The notes under the pieces were generated by a model, which saw only the letters and a program-made list of their open reading frames with translations, did no database searches and was not told the origin of the DNA. A stretch of DNA of 64,000 nucleotides, from the NCBI GenBank assembly GCA_047967505.1, contig CM106539.1. One strand, given 5' to 3'. Origin of the DNA: Dipteris shenzhenensis. Taxonomy: Eukaryota > Polypodiophyta > Polypodiopsida > Gleicheniales. Positions within the stretch are counted from its first letter, which is position 1. The number at the start of each line of letters is the position of its first letter. A program made the position numbers and the translations under genes. Positions 24,515 through 36,566 of the stretch are shown in pieces.

Positions 24515-25292
24515 ATGGCGGGCTTGCTCTTGCCTAGTCTCGTTTCTTACACCTCTCAGGCGTTTCTTCCTTCTTCTTCATTATCGTCACGTTCTGGTGC
24601 CACTTTCAAGCAGCGCAAGATCTCAACAGTAGTATTGACATCATTAAAGCGAGCCGTTCAAGTAGACGTTTACAATCCTTATGGAAAGGTCGATTTCCCG
24701 TCAATCGAAGATGAAGATGGTATGCTCACCTTCCTTACAGCTCTGTTGTTCCTGGCGCAGTTGGCCGCTGCCTTTAATAAATCTTAGTTTTGCGTTCTTT
24801 TGTATATATATTTTAATTGTATAGGACCTCCAGTAGCTACTAGATTGTGAGGCACTTAAAATATGCACTTTAGTATCTCCGGACACTTCTGCGCCCTTGC
24901 ACCTGCTCGCAGTCCCTCCCCTTTGTTCTACCTCATACTGCTTGCCACTGTCTTTCACTCTGAATCAATGCATACGAGATTGTCCTCACGAAAATATATA
25001 TGCACATATGTCCTGGTTACCACGTAGCATTATTATTTCCTTGAGGCTTGTCAACTGAGCTTATGGCATCGTATTTATGGAGGGAATTTAAACAAATTTG
25101 AGGGCTGTTTCCAACGATGTGTCCCTCCAGGTCACACAGAGGTTTTCAAGTCAAGGCTGTTGGCACTTTGTTAAAGAGTATAGATTGTTTAGTGAAATGA
25201 TTCTGGCCTGAACATTCTCAGGCTATTATAAAAATCAGATTACCATCTATCAAATCATCAAACTAATCCAAAGAGTCAGCTGTCTGCAAGGC

Positions 25293-25346
<54 letters not shown>

Positions 25347-28300
25347 AGCTGCCTTGCAGCCTGCTTCGTGTCAACAACTAGTGTGGAGGACTACACAACC
25401 GACCGATTATTTGTGGAAACTTAAAAAATACATGCAGGCGGAGCCTTGCAAAATCCCTCCTGCTTTTAGTTAGCCTTCATGTAGAATGCCCAAGCTCCCA
25501 ACATTGCATGGTCATACAACACATTTTCCAACTCCATGGTCTGTCAAAGCATAACTTCTTTTTTTAAGCAAAACATATCAATGTCTTCTTCTATAATTTC
25601 TTTGATTTTTCTTATTAAAGTTTTCCTTGCAATTTCAGATATAATTGAGGATGGTTGGGTCAGGGACTCGATGTCCACACAAGTTGTAAATATCGAGTGA
25701 AGTCCCTCGATTTGGTAATGGAGGACCAACCCAAGAACTATAATCTCGAGAGTTGGTTAACAGAGGTCAAACCCAGGAGACACCATGGTTAGGTGGCCTA
25801 TTCTGGTTAGGCACACTCAAACTTATTGATTCAGGACCAAAGGTGCAATCTTGAGGATTGCTAGATACCAATTATATGTCTTTCCGAGTGCCAAACCATA
25901 GAGGCCACTAGATAGTCTAACCAAAGAACCCATTTAACATAATTTACTCATCTTCTTCTTTTGGGAGCTTAATGATCAATCAAAACTTTCCTACAGGTAA
26001 GCAAGAGCATACAAATTTTGCCACAGCTGACAAAGGGGTGTCATGCTTTTCCCAAAGAGATGATTTCCAGGCTTACTTGGTAGATGGAAAGCGTGTTACG
26101 AGTCAAGATATTCAGGTTCGAGACCTCCCTCTCAACAACAACCCAAGTTCTTGCTAAGGGATAGTGTTTGGGAGACGAATCGATGCTTGGAACATTTGGT
26201 AGCACTAGTGATAGGGGGCCAGCCAGTTCAACAAGTTGCCACTCTCATCGGCATCTAGCTTAACATTATATACACCTTGGAAGGAAAGTTCTTACGAGGG
26301 ATGAAATGTACCATTTTTTACAACTGATCAACGACTACCATAATTTGTATGTTACCTTTGGAGTATCGCAAGAACGATTACCATAATTTGTACGTTACCT
26401 TTGGAGTATTGCAAGAGTTGCTGATGAGGCTGTGATACCATGTCAAAATTTCAGGAGCTGAAGTATGCCCCTATGCACAGCGGGAAACATACATGACTCT
26501 CTCCCTATACACAACAGTAAACTGAACCCACAAACTGTAAATAAAACAGGAAATAGAGCAGCAAAGGAACTTCCAAGATATACTCAGTTTCGCTCATCAC
26601 AAAATTGGCTGAACTGGTTCAGGGTGAAGCAGCAAAAGTCCAGCAGGGTGCTGGGCAAAATGTAGTTAAGGACGACTCCTCAAACTGAGGTATAGATGAA
26701 GGAAGAGATGCTCCTGAAATTCTGCTCCTGCATGCCTTTGAAAGGGCTTCAGTGGGATGCAGAATAGAGAGACTGAGGCCTCTCTATATAGGGCAAGGAG
26801 CCCTAATAAACTGACCCAGCCGACCCGGTCTGGTCCTTCTACCTGACCTGGTCTGGCCCTTTGACATGACCTGCAGGTCTGTTTGACTGCCAGCTCAGCT
26901 GACCTGGTCAGTCCCAAAATTCTGCTGAGAAGGCAGTCCAAACAGGTGCCTAAAGGGCACACTGTTTGCTACCCTCATTCACAGCTTGCAGACAGCAAAA
27001 CCCTAAAATGCTGATAACTGCACTGTTGCGGCCCAGCATACCCTCACCTGCCTACAGATGCACTGCCCTGATGTCCTCATACGGGGGCTCACAGGTGGAT
27101 CAGTGATCTTCTCTAACAATCCTTCCATTAGTTTTCACAGTGTACACTCCAGTTTGTTAACTTATTGAGACCATTGTTTAGAGACTCTCCTATTACACCA
27201 ATTGTCTCTTTTTTACAAGTAAAGGAATGGATTCACAAATGATAACTTCAATATTTCCAAAGGAGTTACCACACAGTTTACCACCTCGATGGCTAATGGA
27301 CCATGCAATCGAACTGATTCCAGGTACTATTCCACCGTCAAGGCCTCCTTGTCGGGTTTCCTTCACTCAGCATGAGGAAATTCAAAGACAAGTCTCAGAT
27401 TTACTTGATAAAGTTCACATCTGGCATTAGATGCAACCGGTTTAGTTCTCTAAACTCCTTGTGGACAAAAAGAATAAGTTTGAGCTCTTAATAATCTCAC
27501 AGCTAAGAACAAGTACCGCTGCCTCGCATTTATGACCCTTTTTTATCAACTCTTATATGCAGCAAACTTCTCCAAGGTTATCTTTGCTCATGTTTTTTTT
27601 TCAAAGAATATCTTTGCTCATGTTATCACCAGATACCACATATGAGAAGGAGATGGATACAAGACATCTTTTCACACAAACTACGGGCATTATGGATGTT
27701 TGGTCATGCTGTCCAGGTTAAACAATTATGAAGACCCAGCCATAGCTTTGTAGGTTTGTCATCGTTTGCTTGGATGACATCATAGTTTTCAGCATCCTTG
27801 ATCAAACACAAGCAACAACTTGAACCTAGGTTTTTGAAGTTCTCCGAACAAATTCTTTACTACATTAACATCAAGAAAAGTGAGTTCTTCTCTACCAAGC
27901 TCAAATATTTGGGGCATGCCACTTCATCACAAGGCACCTCAATTGATCCCAAAAAGAACGAGGTTATTTGTATTTGGCTCACCCCAAAGAATGTTCATGA
28001 TGTATGCTCTTTTCTCAGGGTTTATCAGCTCTCCGAGATTGCAGTACTACAGCTTTTTGATGGCTTGCCAAAACAAAGTATAGTTTCCAACAACTTAAGC
28101 ACCCACTCACAACAACACCAATTATGGCTATTGTTGACCTCAATCTTCCATTTGAGGTCATGACTTGATGCTTCCTACATAGCTACTGAAGCAATCTTGA
28201 TGGAAAAAGGCAGAGTTATTGCTTTTGATGGGCATAAACAATCTAACATCCACTCCAAATATCTGGTTTATGACAACGAGTTCATTGCTATTGTTCATGT

Positions 28301-31300
28301 CTACCGCACATGGAAACATTATCTTATGGGAGCGGACTTTGTGGTAAAAACAGATCATCACTCATTGAAGTATATTTTCACTCAACCAATTATGTATGCT
28401 CGTCAAGCACATTGGGTAGAATTTGTTAGCTCTAGCCTCATCTATGGTAACCTCTACTCTTTTTGTTGATATCTCAGAATCTTTCAAAGGCAAATATGTG
28501 CATGATAAAGAACTTCGGCAGAACAGCACAAGTTCTTCTCAAAGATCAACTATTTCCTAAAGAATAGGGATTTTCTCGTCCTATTCTTGCAAAAATGACC
28601 TTCTGTATTATCATGATGGTATTTGGGTTTCTCATGACAAGGATGTATGATGACTTTTGTTGCAAGAGCGCCATGTAGTTCCGTATGCAACACATCCAGG
28701 CATCAACAAAAATTACGAGCTACTTAGTGTCACTTATTACTGGGCATCTTCTACCCTTTCTCTATTCCACCTGAAAGATGGGAATAGCATCTCCATGGAT
28801 CTCATTAAAGCCTTGCCTTGTTCCTTCAACCCTGAAGGAAGGAGCCCCTCTCGAGAAAGAGGCAACCCCGTTTCAGGAATAGATTTATGTTTTCAGTTTG
28901 GAGAAAGGTCGCACTCCCCCTCCTAAGCCTTTCACATCCTCGTCATGGCAAGCAGACTTTCCACATCCCAAGCTTTGGGGATTTGGGAAAACTTGATGGA
29001 ACAAAGAAGATGAAGATTTGGAGCTGCCTTGTGTCCCTCTATGCAGCCTCACCACGAGCATGTTAGCAGCACCAGCAGCAGGCAGATATGGCAGCATCAC
29101 CAGCAGCAAGCAGTAACAGTAGGCAGAAGGTGGCAGTAGCAGCAGCAGCAATACTGATCTGCAAGGGGTGGGGAAGGAATGGGATGGGGGGAGGCTGAGG
29201 CTGTGCACCTATAGGGGGGGGCTGGGGGTGTGGAAGGAGGGGTTTCAGGGAAGAGGAGGGGGGGAGGGGATAGGGAGAGGCATGACTGAAGTGGGAGGGC
29301 TGAGGGTTGGGAGGGAAGCTGCGAGGGGCTGGAGGGCTGCATGACTCCAAGGGGAGGGGCGCAATGAGAGGAGGAGGGGTCCTGGGGTTGAGCTGACGAG
29401 GGCTTGGGCCTGTGTGTACTGCAGGGCAAGGGGTGCAATGGGAGGGGCAGGGGCTGGGAGGGGAGCTGCAATGGGCTTGGGAGGGCTGGGGAGACTCTCT
29501 GAGAGAAAGAAAGAAAGAAAGTCATATTAACGTCCTCTGGGGGCCTCACGGGCCTATGGGACAGTGCAAAATGTCAAAATGACTTGCAACATATGGATAG
29601 ACCAGAGAGTCGAGTAGTGCACATGGCATCTCAGCTCGAAATTATTATAGCATAACTATTACATTCCAAATACTACCCTGAAATTGGTCTGAATAACATC
29701 AGTTTAAGACTGAGAGTCTTTGGGTCTAGGTTTGAAGTCTCAAATGAGTGCCTGCCCATCTCGATAAACTGTCCATTTGCCCTCTTTGCATGCTCCCTTC
29801 ACTTTGGTAAGTTCATTTGCTCTTTGTTTGAGCTGAGTTGGAGTGAGCTCTTCAGATATCCAAACTCTAGTGCCCTTCATCTTGTTGGTTTGTTTGAGAA
29901 TCTTGGTTCTTGAAATATTTGCTTTGAAGTAGACCTGTACTTGATTCCCTTTTCGGGTGATAAGGCCTTATGTCCTCATCCCATTTGATTTGTGGTATTG
30001 CCTTCTTGAGTTGGGTATACCTCTCTTCCTCAGTGTATTCACCTTCCTCATCAAAACAATTAATGCAACTGTCTTGTAATCCCCCAATGCATAAGATCTT
30101 CTTGTTTCTTGCTATGGCTCCTTGCTCTTGTACCTCTCCATAAACATCACATTTGTTACTCTTGCTATGCATTGTTGCTGTAATTTCTTGTCCTATAGAT
30201 TTGAGCTGAGTAATGACAATTTCTTGTACCTTAGTCACAAGGTGTGGTGCAGGAGCTTTGCCATTGCTCTTCATTTCTGAAATTGCCTTCTCCAAAGAAG
30301 CAATTCGAAGCTTTGCATCCCTGAGTTCTTGTTGTAGAAAGTAAATCTTCTCATGTGGGTCTCCTTGGCTTTGAAATCTGTGGTATGTTAAGGCATAGGG
30401 GGAGGGTGTTGAAGCCATATCAGCATAGGATGGCTTCTTGCTGGCTGGAGTCGAGGGGAACAGCTTTGTCTTGGAGAACTCCATCACAAATGACCTGTGC
30501 AAATTTGTCTTGCCCTTTGACTATATCTAACCCCCAGGGCTAGGCCAAGGGCTCAGCCTTGCATGGGGTTTAGGAGCAAATGCTTGTTTGGAGGAAGTAC
30601 AAGAGATGTATGGTACTGGTACGACGAACTGTACGAACGACATGCTGCGAGCTGTACGGACGGCGAGTTGAGAGGGCTGTACGGATGACAGCCTGTGAAG
30701 TACGGACGATAGGCTGAGGTACAGACTACGGTCTGCAGTATGGCCAGCGGGCTGAGTACAGACAACAACAATGGGCCGAGTACGGACGGACGGAGAGGCT
30801 TACAGTGGGCTTACTATGGGCTGAACAGACGGAGAGAGAGAAAGAAAGAATGAAAGAAAGTCTATTAACGTCCACTGGAAACCAAAAGGTCTATGGGACA
30901 GCAAGAACCTGTCTAGTACATCTGCTTTAGGGAGGGCACATGGCAGCCCCCAAGGAGTGCAAAAAACAACCCTCATTATTTTAGAGTGCCTACATAATAG
31001 TCTGAAAGAGTAAACAGCCATACATCAGGCCATACATCAGTTTAAGACTGAGAGTCTTTTGGTTTTGATTGCATGAAATGTTCTATGTGTCTTAACCCTC
31101 CACCTTCTAATACACTTTTGTTCACTGAGGAAGCAACTATTAAGAATGGATGCTGATATTGTTTCTCGTCATTTCTCTATTTTAGCATTCCAATATTCTG
31201 AGACTCACTACTTTCCCTCTTCTATTTGTAGTTAGTCTAGAGGTGGTACCAGCACCGCCTCCGTCACTAGGGCGCATTGACATAACTATTGATAAAGACA

Positions 31301-32131
31301 TCATCAGGAGGTTAGACTTGTCACCTGCTCACGACGTGCTTAGAGGCTATGCAAATCAAACAGGTGGGAAGGATGCTCTTTGTCAAATATCTTTACCGTT
31401 AATCTATTCTTTTGTAGATGACATTTAATAAGTGAAAAGATGCACACTCATTTGGAAATTTCTTCTAGCTTTTAGACATTGAGATCGTGTTTGGTTCTGA
31501 TTGCAGGTATTCAATTGACTTGCAGGTGACCACACAACGGTATCACCTCAAGATCCGAGGCAATTGATGCAACGTACAGTCGGATTTGTAATAAATTATG
31601 AACGAGATGATCCATTAGATTCCCGTGAGCTGTCAGAAATGCCTGATGTAAGGCTATGGTTTGTTCGACTTGATGCTGCCTATCCTTGGCTCCCGGTTGT
31701 TTTAGATTGGCGAGGAGGGGAGCTTGCTCGATATGCTGCCATGTTGGTGCCACACCAGGTCTGGTTCTAAGGGGGGTAATAAAGTTAGAAGTCTTCTTTC
31801 ACATCATGCAAAGATTGAAGAGTCTACGACACTCAACGACTGTTCATGAAGTGTGGTAGTTTACATAAGATGTGATCAATGTACATAAATTGATACTTGC
31901 TATGTCTTCCCTTTTTGACAGATGAGCAGAAGACTTGGCATAGTGTTCAATCCAGAGGCCCTTGAATTGTTTGCAATGAAAAAATTATTTATCATATACC
32001 CATGGTTAGGAGCTTGTAAGGTGGCTAAACCTTCTGCCAAGATGAATGATATGCTAAAAATGCTGGGCTTCAATATTGATGATGAACTCTATAAGCTTTT
32101 GGAGACATCCCCTCCATATTCGGCAGTTTGA
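24515..32131 (+). CDS. CRR6: CRR6-like NDH assembly factor, chloroplastic (4 exons)
   Basis: The exons are 24515-24719, 31232-31363, 31526-31758 and 31922-32131. All junctions have GT...AG borders and keep the frame, giving 259 residues. Exon 1 encodes a Ser/Thr-rich, acid-poor N-terminus typical of a plastid transit peptide, then DVYNPYGKVDFPSIEDED. Exon 2 holds PPPSLGRIDITIDKDIIRRL, exon 3 the family core RELSEMPDVRLWFVRLD, YPWLPVVLDW and GELARYAAMLVPHQ, exon 4 FNPEALELFAMKKLF and the C-terminus. These motifs match CRR6 of plants and cyanobacterial DUF1817 proteins from memory. CRR6 is a stromal factor needed to assemble NDH subcomplex A, linked to NdhI. No stop or frameshift is seen, so the gene looks functional despite a 6.5 kb first intron full of transposons. 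Exon 1 assignment rests on frame, transit peptide and family resemblance. Confidence 0.88.
25293..25343. repeat. (GA)n microsatellite
   Basis: About 25 uninterrupted GA units inside CRR6 intron 1. Confidence 0.97.
26428..26440 (-). other. Primer-binding site of a minus-strand copia element
   Basis: On the minus strand TGGTATCACAGCC follows the LTR end directly. TGGTATCA matches the initiator Met tRNA primer site of plant copia elements. No gag could be traced beyond it, so the internal region has been lost or is very diverged. Confidence 0.75.
26441..27118 (-). mobile_element. Copia 5' LTR, minus strand, 678 bp
   Basis: Read on the minus strand it starts TGTTAGAGAAGATC and ends ATTTTGACA, with TG...CA ends, a TATATAGAG box near 26781-26792 and a primer-binding site immediately downstream. 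It lies inside CRR6 intron 1 in antisense orientation to the gene. No second LTR is found, so the element is truncated. It is related to the LTR at 18056-18817. Confidence 0.85.
27227..28830 (+). pseudogene. Ty3/gypsy RT-RNase H-integrase remnant
   Basis: Plus-strand fragments in normal order: the pre-RT segment (HAIELIPGTIPPSRPPCRVS, 27227-27430), the RT catalytic box CLDDIIVFS near 27765-27790 (Leu replaces the first residue of the usual YxDD), the thumb/connection region (KSEFFSTKLKYLGH, 27880-27960) and RNase H (FDGHKQSNIHSKYLVYDNEF, HYLMGADFVVKTDHHSLKY, 28197-28469). The start of an integrase zinc region follows (THPGINKNYELLSVTYYW, 28690-28745) and the trace ends near 28830. Many stops and shifts make it dead. 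It sits in CRR6 intron 1 in sense orientation. Confidence 0.9.
28885..29500. repeat. G-rich tract with GCAGCA and GGGAGGGG words
   Basis: From about 29050 to 29160 the plus strand carries CAGCAG-rich sequence; from 29160 to 29490 it is dominated by GGGG-containing words such as GGGAGGGGCTGGG. The long proline-rich frames on the minus strand follow from this composition and are not supported as genes. Several four-run G clusters could fold into quadruplexes. Confidence 0.7.
29501..29723 (-). repeat. LINE-like tail repeat, copy 1
   Basis: First of three copies (others 30831-31062 and 40160-40342). Shared blocks on the plus strand are GAAAGAAAGAAAG, TATTAACGTCC, TCTATGGGACAG, GCACATGGCA and TTTAAGACTGAGAGTCTTT. 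The coding remnant at 29724-30502 reads straight into it on the minus strand, so it looks like the 3' non-coding end of that element. Confidence 0.8.
29724..30502 (-). pseudogene. Unassigned element ORF with coiled coil (LINE ORF1-like)
   Basis: On the minus strand an open frame of 211 codons (30502-29867) starts MHRSFVMEFSKTKLF, has a heptad-rich stretch at residues about 53-82 (LQQELRDAKLRIASLEKAI) and then KKILCIGGLQDSC. After a shift near 29880 the frame goes on as KGTRVWISEELTPTQLKQRA and ends PKDSQS. The same C-terminal pattern (KGTKI-IVEELTQAQLKNKA) occurs at 40343-40505. A coiled coil followed by a small C-terminal domain fits L1-type ORF1 proteins, but no RT lies next to it, so the assignment is inference. 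Confidence 0.55.
30600..30827. repeat. GTACGGACG minisatellite
   Basis: About eight degenerate copies of a 22-26 bp unit around GTACGGACGRCRGGCTG. It lies where copy 1 of the LINE-like tail has its G-rich tract, that is, just before the GAAAG run of copy 2. Confidence 0.8.
30831..31062 (-). repeat. LINE-like tail repeat, copy 2
   Basis: Second copy, sharing the GAAAGAAAG, TCTATTAACGTCC, GTCTATGGGACAG, GGGCACATGGCAGC and CAGTTTAAGACTGAGAGTCT blocks with copies 1 and 3. Almost no coding remnant follows it on the minus strand. It ends about 170 bp before the exon 2 acceptor of CRR6. Confidence 0.8.
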
Positions 32132-32199
32132 CTATTATGTAAAGCCTTGGGTTGGACGTGCATATCTAATCTTTAAGTAGATGCTTTAAGATTGCCTTT

Positions 32200-33230
32200 C
32201 CTCTTTTCTCTCTCTAGAATTTTTTTCCTTACTCTCTCTTTACCCTTCTCTCCCCTCTCTTTCTCCTAATTTTTCCCTAAAACCTAAACTCCACTAAAAC
32301 CTCTCAGTTTACCCCACTCTAGCACCTAATTATTTCTTAATTTTTCTAATTCTCTCCTAATTTTTTGTATTTTTCCCATTCTTCCTTCTCTTCCTAACTT
32401 TCCTTACTCTCCTAATCTCAAATTTCTCCCTAATTATTTCTTGTTTCTTCTTATTTCTCCTAATTTTTTCTAAATTATTTCTAATTTCTCACTATTTCTC
32501 CTATTTTTTCCTAATCTTTTCTTTATTTTTTCTACTTTTCCTTTTTATCTCATTTCCTAATTCATCCTATTTTTTCTTAATTTTATCCTAATTTTTAATT
32601 TTTCTTAAATTATCTCTTACTTTCTCACTATTTTTCCTAAAAATTTTTCTACATTATTCCTAGATTAGTCCTAATTTTCTCCTTAATTTTCGTGTCTAAG
32701 TATTCTTAAATCTTTTCATATTTACTTCCCTCCCACCCCACTACTCATACCCATCTAATTACCTAGTTCGTCTCACCTCCCAAACTCCCCATCTCCTCGA
32801 GTCTCCCCTCCCTGACTCCCTAACCACCCCCGTCTCTATGACTATCTCTACCGACTAAGCTCCCCTACTAAGCTTATCTAACCTTTAAATACCCGTCGCC
32901 TCCTACTTGCTCTTGCTCACTCACCTCTCGCGGTTGTCTCGTTGCCTCGGTTGTTGTGTCGTCTTACGTGTCTCCAAGCTCTCTCCTTGCCCTCTGTTGG
33001 TAGGTTGTCTATCTGCGTGCGAGCCTTGACGTCTTCGCCTCGATTGCGGCACCTTGGACCTTGGTTGTCCATCTCGCCTCACCCAGGTGCTCCTCGTTAT
33101 ATTCGCCTCGTACTCGCTCGCAAGTACGCAACCTACGCCTCGATCCCTTTTGTCATTGCCTCACGTCGTCGATTGACTCACAAGTCTACTTCTTGCTTTA
33201 AAACTCACTCTCTTTTGTACCGGTAGAGAT
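32200..33230 (+). repeat. Polypyrimidine block with TATA-like site (LTR-like)
   Basis: From 32200 to 32700 the plus strand is a run of T/C-rich words such as TTTTTCCTAATT and TCTCCTAATTTT. A C-rich part follows, then TTTAAATACC near 32884 and a CT-rich leader. The same order of parts, in reverse orientation, occurs in each unit of the array at 34705-39328 and again at 62164-63500. The layout resembles the U3-TATA-R region of an LTR, but no TG...CA ends could be fixed. It starts directly after the CRR6 stop codon. Confidence 0.55.
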
Positions 33231-34704
33231 GTTGAGCGGGAAAGCACCATTGAGGATGAGTATGTCGTTGGCGAGGTTGGGGATGATGGAGTGATAATAA
33301 GAGTAGTGGTATCATCGAGATCAATTGCAAAAAGATTATCAGTAACTCTTTGAGTTCTTGCTAGAGCGCCATCAATTTTAGAGCGGGAGAATTTTAGAAG
33401 TTTAACCCAATAATTGAAGGAGAGGGTTTTGATGAGTAAAGGGAAGTTTTCTGCCAAAGCATTAAGATCATGAGTCTTTATAAACAAAAAGAACTCAAAC
33501 ACCTGAAAGTAGGGGAGTATTGCCTGAGAAGCGGGAGAGGGAGCAGGAAGTGGATTGTTGAGAGTCTTTGCTTGGAGCGAGATATCTCAGGAATGTTTCT
33601 GTATAAGAGGGTAGAAGAGAAAGAAAACAAGTTAGATCAAGGAGTCAAAAAGCAAAAAAAAACGGTCTTGATGACTTAAAGGCACTATGTGGAACTGTCC
33701 AAAGTTGCAGGGGAAAGTGTGTGTGTAGTAGACATTAACAACACCCCTTTCATAGTGAAGAGTAGACAAATTTAGAGTGAAAAAAGAGAAATGTTTTAAT
33801 AGAAATACTTTGCAATAAATATCCACAAAAAAGGAAGTAACATCATTAAAGGATGAACAATCTTTTCAAAAGAGACAAAGCGAGCAGTAAAGCTTTGAAA
33901 AGTCATTGGCAGCATCACTTTTATTGAAGAGGGGAGTCTCCCTACCTGTCACCATCTAACAAGAAAAATGTGCTGAGAATCAATTAAACCTTAGTTGGTA
34001 AGACGTGTCATAAACATCCCTCCCTTGTTATCGGAGTCACTGTAAAAATAAACACTTGACAACTGACTTATAAAGCAAGTTAGAGAAATTATGAGTACAA
34101 AGTTAGTATGGAGTAACGGCATGATCACTAGAAATAAGGGTTTTAATTAATAGGAGTTTAAAAAATAGGGGTGGTTTGAGGGGGTTAAGAGGGGAGAAAA
34201 ATATATTTAGAGAATGTAAGCAAATAGGGAAAAAAGGAAGCAGATAGAAGGTAAAAAGGAGGAGTTACTGTAAGAGAGAGAGAAAAAGAGAGAGTGGGGT
34301 TTAATGCAAGGGGTATAATGAAGGACCATAGATCTAAAAGATCCAAAGAAATTAAAGAAATTTAAGGTCCATGGAATGGGAAGAGGTAGAGAGGAACAAG
34401 GTAAGGAGTCTTTAGTTAAATGAGAGGGGTTGATGCAAAAATAGAGAGGGGGATTTTTATGTGTATAAAGAAAGAGAGGGGGGACATATGTATTTATATG
34501 GAGGGGAGGGATTTTAAAATAAAAAGAAAGGGAAAGAAACTAGAAAAGAAGGGGGATTTTTTTTAATGGGAGGAAGAAAATTTAAAGATACATAAAAAGA
34601 AGGCAGAAAAAACACTAACATGTAGGGGAGATTTAAGAGACAACTATCTAGAAAGGGAAAAAGAGAAGGGGGGACATTAGATGTCGACGAAGAATTGTTC
34701 ATGT
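33231..34704. other. Non-coding stretch, no gene seen
   Basis: A minus-strand frame of 113 codons (33161-33502) has a Ser/Thr-rich C-terminus but no recognisable domain. From about 34140 the plus strand becomes purine-rich with GGGGGATTTT words, passing into the array that follows. Nothing here can be named. Confidence 0.4.
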
Positions 34705-36029
34705 AGAGTTAAATAGAAACATAGAGGGGGAAAGGGGGATTTACTAGTTTAAATTAACAAAAAAAAACCTTAAAGAAACGAAAAAGGGAAAAGCGGGGGG
34801 GGGGGGGGGGGGGAACCAAAACAAAGGAAGGAGGGGATAAATGACCTCAGAGTCCATGGAGAAGCATGACAGCACAGACTGGGGGGTGAGGAGACGGCGT
34901 GGACCACAAAGGATTGGGACAGTGCTGTCACGAGGACAGCGTAGATTGGCGGCAACTAGTAGCAGAGAGGCATAGGCAGGGAGCAGAGTGCGAGGTATGG
35001 GTGTCGCAAGGACAGCGTAGACTGATGACAGCTAGTTGCAGAGAGGTGTAGGTGGGGAGCGAAGTACTAGGAGCGGGTGAGAGTGTAGTGGGGGGTAGGC
35101 AGTGTGTACGAATGGGCGAGGGGGTTGCGCAGACTGTAGAGACTGCAAGGTTGCAGAGGATTGTTCAGAGAAGGTGGAGGTAGCGTAGAGATAGCGGCGG
35201 GGAGGATGATAAGTGTAAAGGGCTAGAGTGCGTAGTGAGAAGTAGATCAGGGGAGGGTTTTAATATATAGCGGAGGGTAGGGTAGTCGAGGAGTCGGGGG
35301 AGGTGAGGGGTCTCGAGGATAAAATGCAAGGCCCTCGGCTCGTGCAACAAGGACTAGGGCCACAACTCAAGGAATTAGGTAGGGCTGCATAGCGAGGGAG
35401 AGAAAAGGGATAGGCAGGGGGTGAAAGCAAGGTAAACTAGGGGTATTAAGTAAAGAGAGGAATTGAGGGATTTAATTTAGGAAGAGAAAAAAAGGGGGGG
35501 GGGTATGGGGGAGGGGTAAAATACTAGAAAAAATAGAAATTAATAGTATAAAATTAAGGAAAAATAGGAAAAAGGGGGAGATTAGAAAACTAGGAAAAAT
35601 AGGAGAAAGGGGGAAATAGAAAACTAGGAAAAACAGGAAAATTAGGGAGATTAGAAAACTAGGAAAAATAGGAAAAAAAAGGGGGTTAGAAAAAAATAGG
35701 AAATTAGGGTGATTAGGGAAATAGGAAACTAGAAAAAATCGGGTAATTAGAAATTAGAAAAGATAGGAAAATAAGGAAAATAGAAAGATAGTGAAAAATT
35801 AATAAGGGGTTAGGAAATTAGGGGAAGATTAGGGAAAAAGGGGGGAATTAGGGAGAGAGAAAGAAATGAGAGTGTAAGTGTAAGGAAATAAGGGGTTAGG
35901 AAATTAGGGGAAGATTAGGAAAAAAGGGGGGAATTAGGGAGAGAGAGAAATGAGAGTGTAAGTGTTAGAAGGGGAAGGGGGGGGGAAGGAAAAAACGTAA
36001 AGTAACTGTAAGGGAAAAATGAATAGGAA

Positions 36030-36074
<45 letters not shown>

Positions 36075-36566
36075 TTGATTGGGAGAGGGAGAGAGAGAGG
36101 GAAGGAGAGAGAAAGACTAGAATAGAAAGTAGTTAACCAAGGCATGAGGTGTCCAAAAACTATTGGGAGGACATTTTTTTGCAAAACTCTCAATAGAGCA
36201 CTGCCCTTGTAAGGTAGTGCTAACAAAACAATATAATTGGGAGGACACTTTTTTGCAAAACTCTCAATAGAGCACTGCCCTTGTAAGGTAGTGCTAACAA
36301 AACAATATAAGAGAAATTAATGCAATGATCAACACGATTATAGTTGGACCCTCCTCACCTCCCAATTGACTGATCTAATTTTAGATTCGAAAGGGAGTCA
36401 CGTGATTCAAACGGGCTGCTAGTGATGGAATATGGGAAAAACATGTGCGAAGATTAATGGAAATGGCACTACCTAGCTAGTGAAACTAGGTCTGTTGAAA
36501 ACTCTTTTCATGCTTCAAAGTGTGAAAAAGCGAGGAATACCCAAGCTTTCTATGGTGCTTCTTTTA
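34705..36566 (-). repeat. Purine-rich array, unit A
   Basis: Unit A matches unit B (36952-38733) base for base over long stretches at an offset of about 2247 bp; both begin AGAGTTAAATAGAAACATAG. On the minus strand the unit contains a TATATATTAAAACCC site near 35258-35272, a C-rich part and a TTTTTCCTAATTT part, so it is related to 32200-33230. It also holds a 19-base G run (34795-34813), a GT/GA microsatellite (36030-36074) and a 74 bp direct duplication. Confidence 0.85.
36162..36309. repeat. 74 bp direct duplication in unit A
   Basis: 36162-36235 is repeated at 36236-36309 with one or two differences (both start ATTGGGAGGACA). Units B and C carry a single copy, so the duplication is private to unit A. 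Confidence 0.93.

Larger units (their letters stand above)
24720..31231 (+). other. Intron 1 of CRR6, 6512 bp, transposon-filled
   Basis: The donor is GATG|GTATGC and the acceptor TTTGTAG|TTAG; the single base left over from exon 1 plus TT gives a Val codon and keeps the frame. A nearer acceptor at about 24824 would give a stop after eight codons. Within the intron lie a GA microsatellite, a copia LTR with primer site, a gypsy pol remnant, a G-rich tract and two copies of a LINE-like tail. Plus-strand stretches without named features (24830-25290, 25345-26425) show no gene. Confidence 0.8.

Noticed and set aside
24720-24850. Short CRR6 form: exon 1 read through to 24787, or spliced to an acceptor near 24824
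   Set aside because: Both end after a few codons and lack the family core. The acceptor at 31231 keeps the frame and leads straight into the conserved CRR6 sequence.
29063-29549. Proline/serine-rich open frames of 95-150 codons on the minus strand
   Set aside because: They follow from the GGGGAGG composition of the plus strand; three overlapping frames are open at once and none has a domain.
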